Made by a program: the position numbers and the translations under genes. DNA of 64,000 nt, taken from positions 604,069-668,068 of the forward strand of contig NZ_FOYN01000001.1 in NCBI RefSeq assembly GCF_900111935.1. Reading direction: 5' to 3'. Positions 1-8,103 of this stretch are shown here, piece by piece; position 1 is the stretch's first letter; the number at the start of each line of letters is the position of its first letter. The notes below the pieces were generated by a model. The model had not been told where the DNA came from. It ran no database searches and saw nothing but the letters and a program-made list of their open reading frames with translations. Source of the stretch: Halorubrum sodomense (lineage in GTDB: Archaea > Halobacteriota > Halobacteria > Halobacteriales > Haloferacaceae).

Positions 1-73
1 TCGACAGCACCGCGACCGCGAACGTCAGGAGGATCGACGCTCGGACGGTCACCCAGTCCCGGGTCAGCTCCAT
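1..73 (-). CDS. 5' end of a membrane protein, possibly an NAD-binding TrkA-type potassium channel (partial)
   Basis: Only the first 24 codons lie in the window; the gene runs off the left edge. The peptide starts MELTRDWVTVRAS and continues into a hydrophobic stretch (ILLTFAVAVLS), so an N-terminal membrane segment begins at about residue 14. It is divergent from the TrkA-C protein at 191, and a TATA-like box 23-30 nt upstream of the ATG supports this start. The start resembles the N-terminus of haloarchaeal NAD-binding potassium-channel proteins as I remember them, and the RCK_C neighbours fit that. This identification is an inference from very little sequence. Confidence 0.5.
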   Translation of the reverse strand, partial: MELTRDWVTVRASILLTFAVAVLS

Positions 74-95
74 ATCCCCGCGTCGCCGAGACCGG

Positions 96-103
96 ACTTA
101 AAC
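96..103 (-). promoter_or_regulatory. TATA-like box for the leftmost minus-strand gene
   Basis: On the minus strand the box reads GTTTAAGT and lies 23-30 nt upstream of the ATG at 73, the spacing expected for a leaderless haloarchaeal transcript. Confidence 0.45.
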
Positions 104-160
104 CCCGCGAGGCGCACGTGGCGGTGAATCGTCGCGTCGTCGGACCCCCGCGCCGACACA

Positions 161-170
161 CGTTTAACCG
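161..170 (+). promoter_or_regulatory. TATA-like box for the TrkA-C protein gene
   Basis: CGTTTAACCG lies with its TTTAA 24-28 nt upstream of the ATG at 191, back to back with the minus-strand box at 96-103. The two genes therefore appear to use a divergent promoter pair with leaderless starts. Confidence 0.5.
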
Positions 171-190
171 CGCCGCCGGTTGGGGGGCGT

Positions 191-1459
191 ATGTCGCTGC
201 CCGTCGAGATCGTCTTCGGCGTCTACCTCGGCGTCATCACCGGGATCGTTCCCGCGCTGGTGGCCGGAGTCCTCGGGTTCGTGTTCAAGTACGTCACCGA
301 CGTGACTATTCCCGGGCTCGGGGTCGTCGTGTTGTCGCTCGCGATCGCCGGCGTCAACGGCGGGCTGCTCGCGCTCAACGACGAGACGATCCGGTCGTCG
401 GAGCGCGCGCCGGCGATCCTCACGGCGATCGTCGTGGTGCTGATGCTCTCGATGTACGCCCACGCGCAGGGGGACCGGCTCGGCGCTACCGTCCCCAAGC
501 GGATCTCGCTCAAACAGCTCCGCGACCGGACGCTCTCGACCGACGTGATCGAGCTCGTCGGGGGCCGCGGGCGGGTCTCCGTCGAGGTGACGGGGGAGGT
601 GAACGACATGGAGGGGTACCCGTCGCTACCGGCCGACACGCGCCGAGCGATCGTCGACGGCGACTGGACGTTCCCGGCCGACCTCCCGCTCGCGGAGCTC
701 GAAGCCCGGCTCGCAGAACGGCTCCGGACCGAACTCGACCTGGCGGACGTGGCGGTCCGGATCGACGAGCAGGCGCGGGCGACCGTCTCCGCCGCGCCGC
801 CGGCCGGAGCGCTCTCGAAATGGGTGCCCGACGGGAAGCGCGCGGTGTCGGTGTCGGCGCTCGTGCCGACCGGTATCGCCCGCGGCGACGTGGTCCGGGT
901 GATCACTCCGGACGCCGACGTCGAGGGGGCGGTCCTCGCCGCGCGATCGAGCGGGAAGCCGGAACCGGGGGCCGCCGCGACGCCGGAACCCGCTCCCACC
1001 GCGGGCGACGACCCGGACGCGGACGACGACCTCCGGGCCGACGGCGGCGAGGCCGCCGTCTCCTCCCCGCCGGCCGCGACCGCGCCCACGACGACCGGCG
1101 GTGAGGGGCGAGTGACGCTCGCCGTCGACCGCTCGGAGGCGACGGCGCTCCTCGGCGTCGACCGCGGGCGCGTGCTGGTGCTGTCGCGAGGCACTCGCCG
1201 CGAGTACGAGCTCACGGCCCTGCTGCGGCGGGCCGGGAAGCGGTTCCGGAAGGTGTCTGTCGTCGCCGGCGGGCCGCTCGACGGCCACACCATCGGCGAG
1301 GCCGAGGTCCGCGAGGCGTACGACGTGGCCGTCCTCGCGGCCCGTCACGAGTCGTGGACGATCGCGCCGAGCGGATCGCAGTCGCTGTCGGCGGGCGACG
1401 CCCTGTTCGTCGTCGGGAGCCGCGACGCCCTCGACCGGTTCACGGAGGTGGCGGCGTGA
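191..1459 (+). CDS. Membrane protein with C-terminal TrkA-C (RCK_C) domain
   Basis: This 422-residue protein opens with about three hydrophobic helices in residues 5-100 (VYLGVITGIVPALVAGV and following), then has a soluble middle, a low-complexity acidic linker around residues 255-300, and a C-terminal domain from about 330 to 422. The C-terminal domain has the RCK_C pattern: a 'LDGHTIGEAEV' strand-turn and an 'LSAGDALFVVGSRDALDRF' ending. RCK_C domains bind ligands that gate potassium channels and transporters. No Rossmann TrkA-N domain is visible, so it is probably a regulatory or membrane partner rather than a complete channel. The stop overlaps the GTG start of the next gene, implying translational coupling. 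Confidence 0.75.
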   Translation: MSLPVEIVFGVYLGVITGIVPALVAGVLGFVFKYVTDVTIPGLGVVVLSLAIAGVNGGLLALNDETIRSSERAPAILTAIVVVLMLSMYAHAQGDRLGATVPKRISLKQLRDRTLSTDVIELVGGRGRVSVEVTGEVNDMEGYPSLPADTRRAIVDGDWTFPADLPLAELEARLAERLRTELDLADVAVRIDEQARATVSAAPPAGALSKWVPDGKRAVSVSALVPTGIARGDVVRVITPDADVEGAVLAARSSGKPEPGAAATPEPAPTAGDDPDADDDLRADGGEAAVSSPPAATAPTTTGGEGRVTLAVDRSEATALLGVDRGRVLVLSRGTRREYELTALLRRAGKRFRKVSVVAGGPLDGHTIGEAEVREAYDVAVLAARHESWTIAPSGSQSLSAGDALFVVGSRDALDRFTEVAA

Positions 1460-2877
1460 CGCTCGCGCTCGCCGCCGCCGCGGACGCGGTCGTCGCGGGG
1501 GTCGACCTCGGCACCGCCGCCTCCCCTCTCGCCGCCTCCCCTCTCGCCGCCTCCCCTCTCGTCGCTTCCCCCCTCGCCGCCTCCCCTCTCGCCGCCTCCC
1601 CTCTCGTCGCTTCCCCCCTCGCCGCCGCGGTCGATGTCGGCTTCGCACGCCCTCGACAGGCGGCGGTCACCCTCGTCACGTTCGCGGTCGTCGCCGCTCT
1701 CGTCGCGGGGGGCGCGGCGCTGGCCTACCGCTGGTACTTCCGCGCGGAGATACCCGAGGGAGTGACCGGTCTGATCGGCGTCTCCGTCGTCGCGTTGTAC
1801 CTCAACACGACATCGCTTGGGTCGGTCGCGGTCGGCGACAACCCCGCCCTCCTAGCGCCCGAGAGCGTGTTCTTCAACCTCGTCTCGCTCGGCGTCGCGG
1901 CGGTGACGGCCCCCGTCGGCCGGTACGCGGGCGACCGGCTCGCGGTCGACGTGTTCGCGCTCTCCGGGGCCAAGCAGCTCGAAGGGGAGCTGAGCGGCAT
2001 CGTGCGCGCGGTGGGGCGGTTCACGGCGGTGACGCTCCCGCCGGCGGACGACATCGCCGACATGGACACGTACGACCCGGTTTCCCCGGAAAAGAAGGCG
2101 GAAATCGCCGAGACGACCCTGCTCTTCCCGCGAAAGCTGTCGGCGGCGGAACTCCGCGAGCGGCTCGTCGCCCGGCTCAAAGCCGAGTACGGCGTCGGCT
2201 ACGTCGACGTCGACCTCGACGCGGACGGGTCGGTCGAGTACTTCGCGGTCGGCTCTCGCGCCGCCGGGCTCGGTCCGACGCTCGCGCCGGGTTCGGCGGC
2301 GGTCGCGGTGGCGGCCGACCCCCCGAACAACGCCACCGCCGGCGACACGGTCCAGCTGTGGCGCGACGGTCCGGAGCCGAAGCGCGTCGCGACGGGCGAA
2401 CTGCGGGGGGTCGCCGGCGACGCCGTCACCGTCGCGCTCGACGAGTCGGACGCCGAACCGCTGACGGACGAGGGCGACTACCGGCTCGTGACGCTGCCCG
2501 CGGAGCCGCGGGCGGACCGGGAGTTCGCCTCGCTGCTGCGGAACGCGGACGAGACGATGGCCTCCGTCACCGTCGGGGCGGGGAGCGACCTCGACGGCAG
2601 CACCGTCGGCGAGGTCGGGGCCGTCGTCGCCGCGGTCCGTCCGGCCGACGAGTCGGTCAGACCGATCCCGCCGCGCGCCTACGCCTTCCGCGCCGGCGAC
2701 CTCGTGTACCTCGTCGGCCGCCCGGACGCGATCCGTCGGTTCGAGACGGCCGCAACGGCGACCGCCGGGAGTACCGGGACCGAGGGCGCGGACCCGGCGA
2801 CCTCCGCGGACGGACCTGTCGGGGACTCCCGCGACGCCGACGTCGCCGCCGACTCCGACGGGACGCAACGCTCTTGA
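1456..2877 (+). CDS. Second TrkA-C (RCK_C) membrane protein, with AASPL tandem repeats
   Basis: The preferred start is the GTG that overlaps the previous stop codon (GTGA), giving 473 residues; an in-frame ATG at 1354 lies inside the upstream gene and is unlikely. Residues 21-55 are seven AASPL/VASPL repeats encoded by a 15-bp minisatellite. Two or three hydrophobic helices follow (AAVTLVTFAVVAALVAGGAALAY begins about residue 67). The C-terminus has an RCK_C-like domain ('DLDGSTVGEVG' and 'FRAGDLVYLVGRPDAIRRF'). The layout matches its upstream neighbour, so the two are likely paralogous partners in one potassium-related complex. That pairing is inferred from adjacency and architecture. Confidence 0.72.
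   Translation: MTLALAAAADAVVAGVDLGTAASPLAASPLAASPLVASPLAASPLAASPLVASPLAAAVDVGFARPRQAAVTLVTFAVVAALVAGGAALAYRWYFRAEIPEGVTGLIGVSVVALYLNTTSLGSVAVGDNPALLAPESVFFNLVSLGVAAVTAPVGRYAGDRLAVDVFALSGAKQLEGELSGIVRAVGRFTAVTLPPADDIADMDTYDPVSPEKKAEIAETTLLFPRKLSAAELRERLVARLKAEYGVGYVDVDLDADGSVEYFAVGSRAAGLGPTLAPGSAAVAVAADPPNNATAGDTVQLWRDGPEPKRVATGELRGVAGDAVTVALDESDAEPLTDEGDYRLVTLPAEPRADREFASLLRNADETMASVTVGAGSDLDGSTVGEVGAVVAAVRPADESVRPIPPRAYAFRAGDLVYLVGRPDAIRRFETAATATAGSTGTEGADPATSADGPVGDSRDADVAADSDGTQRS
1516..1620 (+). repeat. 15-bp in-frame minisatellite, 7 units
   Basis: Seven contiguous 15-bp units occur in the order A A A B A A B. Unit A is GCCGCCTCCCCTCTC and unit B is GTCGCTTCCCCCCTC. They encode AASPL and VASPL. 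The A-A-B sub-block occurs twice, which suggests a larger duplication on top of unit expansion. Confidence 0.95.
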
Positions 2878-2900
2878 GTCGCCCGCGCGGGGATCCGCGT

Positions 2901-3185
2901 ATGGAGTGGAAGCTGTTCGCCGACCTCGCGGAGATCGCGGGCGACCGCGCGGTGACGGTCGACGCGGAGCCGGGCGACACGGTCGGCGACGCGCTCGACG
3001 CGCTGCTGGACGCGCACCCCGACCTCCGGGACCGCGTTATCGAGGACGGGACGGTCGCCGACCACATCAACGTCCTCCGGAACGGGCGCAGCGTCCGCCA
3101 CGACGAGGGGTTCGACGCGACGCTCGAAGCGGGCGACGAACTGGCGCTGTTCCCGCCCGTGAGCGGCGGGACCGTCGGGCGGTAG
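2901..3185 (+). CDS. samp1: SAMP1-type ubiquitin-like small archaeal modifier protein (MoaD/ThiS fold)
   Basis: The 94-residue protein begins MEWKLFADLAEIAG and contains 'DHINVLRNGR' and 'ELALFPPVSGG', which matches the well-known Haloferax SAMP1 pattern. SAMPs are beta-grasp proteins activated by the E1-like UbaA; they are conjugated to lysines and can donate sulfur for molybdopterin. The unusual point is the C-terminus: the diglycine is followed by four further residues, TVGR, and then the stop. Conjugation through Gly would therefore need trimming of the tail, or the protein may not be conjugated in this form. It sits just upstream of deoxyhypusine synthase and downstream of the TrkA-C pair. 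Confidence 0.88.
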   Translation: MEWKLFADLAEIAGDRAVTVDAEPGDTVGDALDALLDAHPDLRDRVIEDGTVADHINVLRNGRSVRHDEGFDATLEAGDELALFPPVSGGTVGR

Positions 3186-3224
3186 ACCGGTCGTTTCAAA
3201 CGCACGCCGCCCCCATCGGGAGCC

Positions 3225-4349
3225 ATGACCGACAGCGACGAGGGGACGCGAGGCGAGACCGGGGACGCGGGCGACGACCACGCCGCGGACGCCCACGGTG
3301 ACCACGGCCCGCACCGCGAGGAGTTCCACGAGGACCCGATGGGTCACACCCGCGCGACCGCCGGGATGACGGTGAGCGAACTCGTCGACGGCTACGGCGA
3401 CGCGGGGATCGGCGCCGCCGCGGTCAACGAGGCGGGAGACGTGCTCGCGGAGATGTTCGCGAACGAGGACTGTACCGTGTTCTGCTCGCTCGCTGGCGCG
3501 ATGGTCCCCGCCGGCATGCGCCGGATCGTCGCCGACCTCATCCGGGACGGCTACGTCGACGCCCTCGTGACCACCGGGGCGAACCTCACCCACGACGCCA
3601 TCGAGGCCATCGGCGGGAAACACCACCACGGCCGGACCCACGATCCGGAGAAGAGCGCCCGCGAACACGACGAGGGGCTCCGCGACGAGGAGGTCGACCG
3701 CATCTACAACGTCTACCTTCCCCAAGAGCACTTCGCCGAGTTCGAGGGGCACCTCCGCGAGGAGGTGTTCCCGGCGCTGGAGGCCAACCGCGGCGCCGAC
3801 GCCGAGGGCGGCGGCGAGAGCGACGGACCGAGGGACGGCGCGGTCTCGATCGCTGACCTCACGCGCGAACTCGGCCGCGCGAACGCCGCGGTCAACGAGC
3901 GCGAGGCGATCTCGGAGGGGCCGGGCGTCGCGGCCGCCGCCTACGAGTGCGACGTGCCGATCTACTGCCCCGCGGTTCAAGACTCCGTCCTGGGGCTTCA
4001 GGCGTGGATGTACGCCCAGACCGCGGAGTTCACGCTCGACGCGCTCGCGGACATGACCGAACTGACGGACCTCGCGTTCGACGCCGACGACGCCGGCTGT
4101 CTGCTCGTCGGCGGCGGCGTCCCGAAGAACTTCACGCTCCAGACGATGCTCGTCACGCCGCGTGCCTACGACTACGCCGTCCAGATCACGATGGACCCGG
4201 AGGCGACCGGCGGGCTCTCCGGCGCGAGCCTCGACGAGGCGCGCTCGTGGGGGAAACTGGAGAAGGACGCGCGCAACGCCTCGGTCTACGGCGACGCGAC
4301 GGTGATGCTCCCGATGCTCGTCGCCGCCGCCCGCGAGCGCGTGGAGTAG
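3225..4349 (+). CDS. dhs: Deoxyhypusine synthase
   Basis: This enzyme transfers the aminobutyl group of spermidine (in archaea possibly agmatine first) to a lysine of aIF5A, the first step of hypusine formation. The 374-residue sequence has the family's 'MTVSELVDGY', 'CTVFCSLAGAMVPAGMRR', 'TTGANLTHDAIEAIGG' and 'SWGKL' blocks. The lysine in SWGKL, Lys344, aligns with the catalytic lysine of eukaryotic DHS. The first 25 or so residues are acidic and histidine-rich and look like a disordered extension. A short Gly/Asp-rich insertion near residues 185-205 explains the slightly greater length than usual. It begins 39 nt after the SAMP gene. Confidence 0.93.
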   Translation: MTDSDEGTRGETGDAGDDHAADAHGDHGPHREEFHEDPMGHTRATAGMTVSELVDGYGDAGIGAAAVNEAGDVLAEMFANEDCTVFCSLAGAMVPAGMRRIVADLIRDGYVDALVTTGANLTHDAIEAIGGKHHHGRTHDPEKSAREHDEGLRDEEVDRIYNVYLPQEHFAEFEGHLREEVFPALEANRGADAEGGGESDGPRDGAVSIADLTRELGRANAAVNEREAISEGPGVAAAAYECDVPIYCPAVQDSVLGLQAWMYAQTAEFTLDALADMTELTDLAFDADDAGCLLVGGGVPKNFTLQTMLVTPRAYDYAVQITMDPEATGGLSGASLDEARSWGKLEKDARNASVYGDATVMLPMLVAAARERVE

Positions 4350-4377
4350 GAGCGCGAGCGCAATTCTGACCGCGTCA

Positions 4378-4765
4378 TTGATTATAAATCGATCCGCGGT
4401 GGCGCGTGCCGGTGAGCGGCCGACAGGCCGCGAACCGCACGCGCGAGGTCGTCGGGCTTCGCCCGACTGCCAGAGGCGCGTCGCGCCTCGCTGTCGCCGG
4501 CGCGACGCGCCGGCTGCCAGCGGGACCTTCGGTCCCTCGCTGGAGTCGGCCGACCGGAGCGAAGCGGAGGGAGGCCGACGAGGCTGGGAGGCGTGAGGTG
4601 CGGTTGCGGTGCTGTGCGGGACGCAAAGGGGCAGTCACCGGCGGCAGAGCCGCCGGTTGCCCATGGCGCGTAGCGCCACGCTGTCGCGAGCGCGCCGAGC
4701 TCTCGCGACTGGGGCTTTGGCGGTGCCCGTCACCGGCGATCGGTTTGCCTATCCAACTAAGCGGT
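4378..4765 (+). repeat. Intergenic structured repeat, copy A
   Basis: First of six related elements. The 5' end has an AT-rich TTATAAAT next to GATCCGCGGTGGCGCG. Conserved blocks follow: GACGAGGCTGGG (4577-4588), GGGGCAG (4628-4634) and the 3' signature CTGGGGCTTTGG (4709-4720). This copy lacks the long variable stem seen in copies C, D and F; instead it has local hairpins (ACCGGCGGC/GCCGCCGGT, TGGCGC/GCGCCA and TCGCGAG/CTCGCGA). It fills the convergent gap between deoxyhypusine synthase and the flavin oxidoreductase and shows no coding potential. Confidence 0.8.
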
Positions 4766-4793
4766 CGAAAACGTCCACCACGTCGGAGCCGAA

Positions 4794-5828
4794 TTATCCT
4801 CGCGTGTCCAGATCCATCGCCTCGGCGAGGAGCGCGTGCGAGTCGAGCGCGTCGTCGTGGTCGGGAACCGTGTGCTGGATCATCACCTCGTCGACGCCGA
4901 CCCGGTCGGCCAGCTGCTCCAACAGCCCCGAAATCGTCTCCGGGCTCCCGGAGATCGACCGCGGCCACTCGTCGTCGTCCAGCGTCGCGGGCGTCGGCTC
5001 GGGCGCGCCGCCGAGCTCGTCGACCGCCTCCGCGACGGTCGGCGTCTCGTCGCCCAGTTCCCCCCGTTTCATCCGGCGGAACGTCGCCTCCGCGGGGGCG
5101 CGCCGCCGGGCCGCGGCCTCGTCCGTCTCCGCCGCGACCGCGTTGACCGCCACCAGCCCCCGCGGCTCGTCCAGCCCCCCGAGCCCGCCCTCGGGGTCGA
5201 ACGCCTCGCGGTAGGCCGCGAACGCGCGCTCGGCGAAGCCGGGGCGGATGAAGCCGGCGAAGCAGTAGCGGAGCCCCAGTTCGCCGGCGATCTCCCCGCT
5301 CGCCGGGCTCGACCCCAGTACCCACGGGACGGCCGGCCCCGAATCCGAGCCCGGCACCGAGAGGTCGGCGTACGCGTGGTCCTCGGGATAGGCGTCCCGG
5401 AGGTGGTTCACCACGGCGGTGATCCGCTCGCGGTGGTCCTCGTTCGGGCTCTCGACGCGCCGGTCGGTGCCGAGCGCGCGGTCCGAGGCGGGCGAGCCGT
5501 TCGCTCGGCCCATCCCGAGGTCGACGCGGCCGGGCGCCAGCCCGTCGAGGACGCCGAACGACTCGGCCACGTTGAACGGGCTGTAGTGGTTCAGGAGGAC
5601 GGCGCCCGAGCCGATCCGGATCGAGTCGGTCGCGCCCGCGAGCCGCCCGAGCAGCACCTCGGGCGTGGTGCCCGCGAGGCGGTCGCCCATTCCGTGGTGT
5701 TCGGCGACCCAGAACCGTTCGTAGCCCAGCCGCTCGGCCTGTTTCGCGGCGTCGACCGTGTTCGCGAACGCGTCCGCCGCGGTGCCGCCGCGGGGGACCG
5801 GCGAGAGGTCGACGACTGAGAGGTCCAT
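4794..5828 (-). CDS. LLM-class (bacterial luciferase-like) flavin-dependent oxidoreductase
   Basis: The 344-residue protein has the start 'MDLSVVDLSPVPRGG', the motif 'RFWVAEHHGM' (about residues 38-47), 'RIGSGAVLLNHYSPFNVAESFGVLDGL' around residues 72-98, and 'RVDLGMGRANG'. These are features of MsnO8-type luciferase-like monooxygenases, which use reduced FMN or F420 in a TIM barrel. The substrate cannot be read from the sequence. It stands alone between repeat copies A and B, both of which lie in flanking non-coding DNA. Confidence 0.87.
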   Translation of the reverse strand: MDLSVVDLSPVPRGGTAADAFANTVDAAKQAERLGYERFWVAEHHGMGDRLAGTTPEVLLGRLAGATDSIRIGSGAVLLNHYSPFNVAESFGVLDGLAPGRVDLGMGRANGSPASDRALGTDRRVESPNEDHRERITAVVNHLRDAYPEDHAYADLSVPGSDSGPAVPWVLGSSPASGEIAGELGLRYCFAGFIRPGFAERAFAAYREAFDPEGGLGGLDEPRGLVAVNAVAAETDEAAARRRAPAEATFRRMKRGELGDETPTVAEAVDELGGAPEPTPATLDDDEWPRSISGSPETISGLLEQLADRVGVDEVMIQHTVPDHDDALDSHALLAEAMDLDTRG

Positions 5829-5890
5829 GTCCGCGGTCGGCGACGGTCGCGGGAAACGGTTTGGGTGCCGGCGGCGTCGTGGCGGACCGC

Positions 5891-6225
5891 AACTGGATCC
5901 GGTGCGGTGGCGCGTGCCTGCGAGGCCGCCCCGCGGCCGAGCGGCACGCGCGAGGGACGCGGTGAGCGCTCGAAGAGCGCGAACCGCGAGGCTGGGGAGG
6001 CGTGAGGTGCGGTCGCGGTGCTGGCGGGGCGGGAATCAAAGGGGCAGCCGCGAGGGCGAAGCACGGCGACGCAAGCACCGCAAGGAGCGAGCAGCGCGAG
6101 CGGCTGAGGAGCGCAGCGAGCCGCGCGAGTCCTCGCGGCTGGGGCTTTGGAGGCGTCCGCCGCCGATCTACAGTTGACTATTTACAGAATGAGCGACTGG
6201 CGCTTTGGAGGCGGCCGCCGCCTCG
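5891..6225 (+). repeat. Intergenic structured repeat, copy B (duplicated tail)
   Basis: Same family as copy A. Conserved blocks are GGTGCGGTGGCGCGTGCC near 5901, GAGGCTGGGGAGGCGTGAGG near 5989, GGGGCAG (6041-6047) and CTGGGGCTTTGG (6139-6150). The outer eight bases of the stem (CCGCGAGG with CCTCGCGG) are complementary and the inner part is not. A second, slightly altered tail (GCGACTGGCGCTTTGG) follows within about 60 bp, so the 3' end appears duplicated. Confidence 0.8.
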
Positions 6226-6300
6226 TCGCCGACTAGTACCCGACTACCAGACGCGCAGCTGCGCGAGTAAAAGCGAGAAGAAACCGCAGAGACCGCGTCG

Positions 6301-6477
6301 TCAGTTGTCGCCCGTCTTCGACTGCCAGGCGTAGTCGCGCCGGGAGGCGGACTCGCCGAAGCCGCACGAGGAGCAGCGCTCCTTCTTGACGTGGTAGGAC
6401 TTCTCGCCGCAGCGGCGGCACTTCACGTGGACCGTCTTGTTCTTCTTTCCCTGAGAGGGCGTACCTGCGCCGGTCAT
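6301..6477 (-). CDS. rpl37e: Large-subunit ribosomal protein eL37 (L37e)
   Basis: A 58-residue basic zinc-ribbon protein of the 50S subunit. Four cysteines at residues 20, 23, 35 and 38 form the C-x2-C...C-x2-C zinc site (CRRCG and CSSCG), and '[10 protein letters not shown]' near the C-terminus is typical of the family. Its ATG overlaps the TGA of the upstream lsm gene (ATGA), so the two are translationally coupled. The lsm-rpl37e pairing is conserved in haloarchaea. Confidence 0.97.
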   Translation of the reverse strand: MTGAGTPSQGKKNKTVHVKCRRCGEKSYHVKKERCSSCGFGESASRRDYAWQSKTGDN

Positions 6478-6716
6478 GCTTTGATGGTGACGACGTTATC
6501 GCCGCGTATAATCGTTGTGTCTTCGATCGCGACCGCGAACTCGCCGTCGAGGTCGTCGTCGACGCGGTCGTCCACGTCGGACTCGGGCTCGATAACGACG
6601 TTCATGTGTTGGTCGTAGCCGCCGAGGACGCCGTAGTAGGTCGTGCCGTCCTTCAGGTGTACCGTCACGGGCTCCTCGAGCGACGCTTCGAGCACGTCGA
6701 GGGGTCGTCCACTCAT
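6474..6716 (-). CDS. lsm: Sm-like archaeal protein (LSm)
   Basis: The 80-residue protein has the Sm fold signature: Sm1 around '[27 protein letters not shown]' (residues 16-42) and Sm2 '[10 protein letters not shown]' (69-78). Archaeal LSm forms heptameric rings that bind U-rich RNA and act in small-RNA and tRNA metabolism. An acidic insertion ([14 protein letters not shown], residues 45-58) separates the two Sm motifs. The start chosen ([10 protein letters not shown]) lies about 25-36 nt downstream of a strong TATA-like box; a longer reading from upstream would be non-homologous. It is co-transcribed with rpl37e. Confidence 0.95.
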   Translation of the reverse strand: MSGRPLDVLEASLEEPVTVHLKDGTTYYGVLGGYDQHMNVVIEPESDVDDRVDDDLDGEFAVAIEDTTIIRGDNVVTIKA

Positions 6717-6740
6717 TGTCCGTACCGCGGCACCTCGCGG

Positions 6741-6752
6741 TAATAAAAATAC
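6741..6752 (-). promoter_or_regulatory. TATA box of the lsm-rpl37e operon
   Basis: On the minus strand the sequence reads GTATTTTTATTA, a very AT-rich block in GC-rich DNA, 25-36 nt upstream of the lsm ATG. It fixes the start choice for lsm. Confidence 0.6.
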
Positions 6753-6810
6753 CGGGACGCGGGCCTCGAGGCCCGTCGGTTCGACGCGAGTCGGTCGCCA
6801 CGCCCCCCGG

Positions 6811-8103
6811 TCACTCCAGCCGCTCCCGCACGAACTCGGCCGCCGCCGGGACGGCGCTCGCGTACAGGTCGACGTACGCCAGCTCCGCCTGCGTCCGCCG
6901 CACCGAGCCATACCTCTGCTCGATCCGGTCGTCGACGTACTCGACCGCCTCCAGCCCGGGCCGGACGAGCCGCGTCGCCAGCGGATCGCTCGTCTCGACC
7001 GCTTCGCGCACGGCCGATTTCGCTCGTTCCGCGGCCGATCGCACGGCGGTCTCCGACGGGACCTCGCGGTGCTGTCCGTCGCGGATCTCGTCGACGGCTC
7101 CTCGCAGCGCCTCGATCGCGGCCAGCGCGACGCCGGCCTCCACCACGGCGGTGGCGTGGTCGCCGGCGTCGGCCGCCCGCTCGACGTCCTCGACCGCCCG
7201 CTCGACGCGTCCGTCGATCGCGGTGTACAGCTCCTGTGCGACCGTCCCGCTCAGGTCCCCGTCGCCGGGCGCCTCCTCGCCCCCGACGCGCTCGCGGACG
7301 GTCGCCCGCGTCCGGATCACAGACCCTCTCAGCTCGTCGGCGGCCGCGACCAGCGACGCCCACCGCGGCGACGGCTCGTCGCGCTCGTTCAGGAACGCCT
7401 GGCGGAAGGAACCGGCGTCGGTCACGGCCGCTCGCGCGCGCTCGACGCGAGCGACCGCTTCGCCGGCTCGGAACGGCTCCGCGATCGGGTCGGCGGGGTA
7501 CGTCACGCGAGGTTCGACGTATCTCGCGCACTCCGAGAGCAGCGACTCGACCGGCTCGTACGCCAGCACCGCCTCCGCGGTCGATCCGGCCCGGTACGCC
7601 AGGTCGGTCGCGAGCGTCCCGCGGTCGTCCCGGACCGCCCGGCGCCGAGCTGCCAGGGCGGGGGCGTCGTCGCTCCCGGTGGCCGCCCGGTACTCCCCCC
7701 GGACGGCCGCGGCGTCCTCTCGCCGCCGTCGCCAGGCTGCGAGGGTATCGACCGGCCAGCCGTCGGGAATTTCGGCGTTCGCGCGCCGGAGCGCGCGTTC
7801 GCGGTCGCCGCCGATCGCGGACGCGACCGCGGCGTTGGGGAGGTTCGGTTCGGCCGGGACCTCGGCGAGCATCTCGCGCGTCCGCGTCTCGTGGGTCTCC
7901 GCGAGCGATTCCGGGACGGTCACGGGGAACGGCGACGCCGGCCAGTCGACGGATCCGACGACGTCCGACGGAAGCAACGCCGGGACCTCGTCACGCGCTC
8001 CGTCGTCGGTGAACGGGAGCCCCGAACACCCGCCGATCGCCGCCGCGCCAGCGGTCGCGACACCGGCGAGGAACCGACGGCGCGAGCTCGACCGTCCCGT
8101 CAT
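6811..8103 (-). CDS. Tat-exported lipoprotein of unknown function
   Basis: The 430-residue protein starts with a twin-arginine signal (RRRFLAG) followed by a hydrophobic segment and a lipobox ending in Cys26 (AAIGGC), so it is likely exported folded and anchored to the outer face of the membrane by a lipid. The rest is Ala/Arg/Glu-rich and predominantly helical with regularly spaced charged residues; I see no catalytic motif and do not recognise the family. Its ATG overlaps the stop of the upstream lipoprotein gene by 4 bp, so both are expressed together. Confidence 0.75.
   Translation of the reverse strand: MTGRSSSRRRFLAGVATAGAAAIGGCSGLPFTDDGARDEVPALLPSDVVGSVDWPASPFPVTVPESLAETHETRTREMLAEVPAEPNLPNAAVASAIGGDRERALRRANAEIPDGWPVDTLAAWRRRREDAAAVRGEYRAATGSDDAPALAARRRAVRDDRGTLATDLAYRAGSTAEAVLAYEPVESLLSECARYVEPRVTYPADPIAEPFRAGEAVARVERARAAVTDAGSFRQAFLNERDEPSPRWASLVAAADELRGSVIRTRATVRERVGGEEAPGDGDLSGTVAQELYTAIDGRVERAVEDVERAADAGDHATAVVEAGVALAAIEALRGAVDEIRDGQHREVPSETAVRSAAERAKSAVREAVETSDPLATRLVRPGLEAVEYVDDRIEQRYGSVRRTQAELAYVDLYASAVPAAAEFVRERLE

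Noticed and set aside
1516..1620. Possible CRISPR-like array
   Set aside because: The 15-bp units are contiguous with no spacers and are in frame within a coding sequence.
4375..6078. Minus-strand ORF of 567 codons spanning repeats and the LLM oxidoreductase
   Set aside because: It runs in another frame through the oxidoreductase gene and through non-coding repeat DNA, so it is not a real gene.
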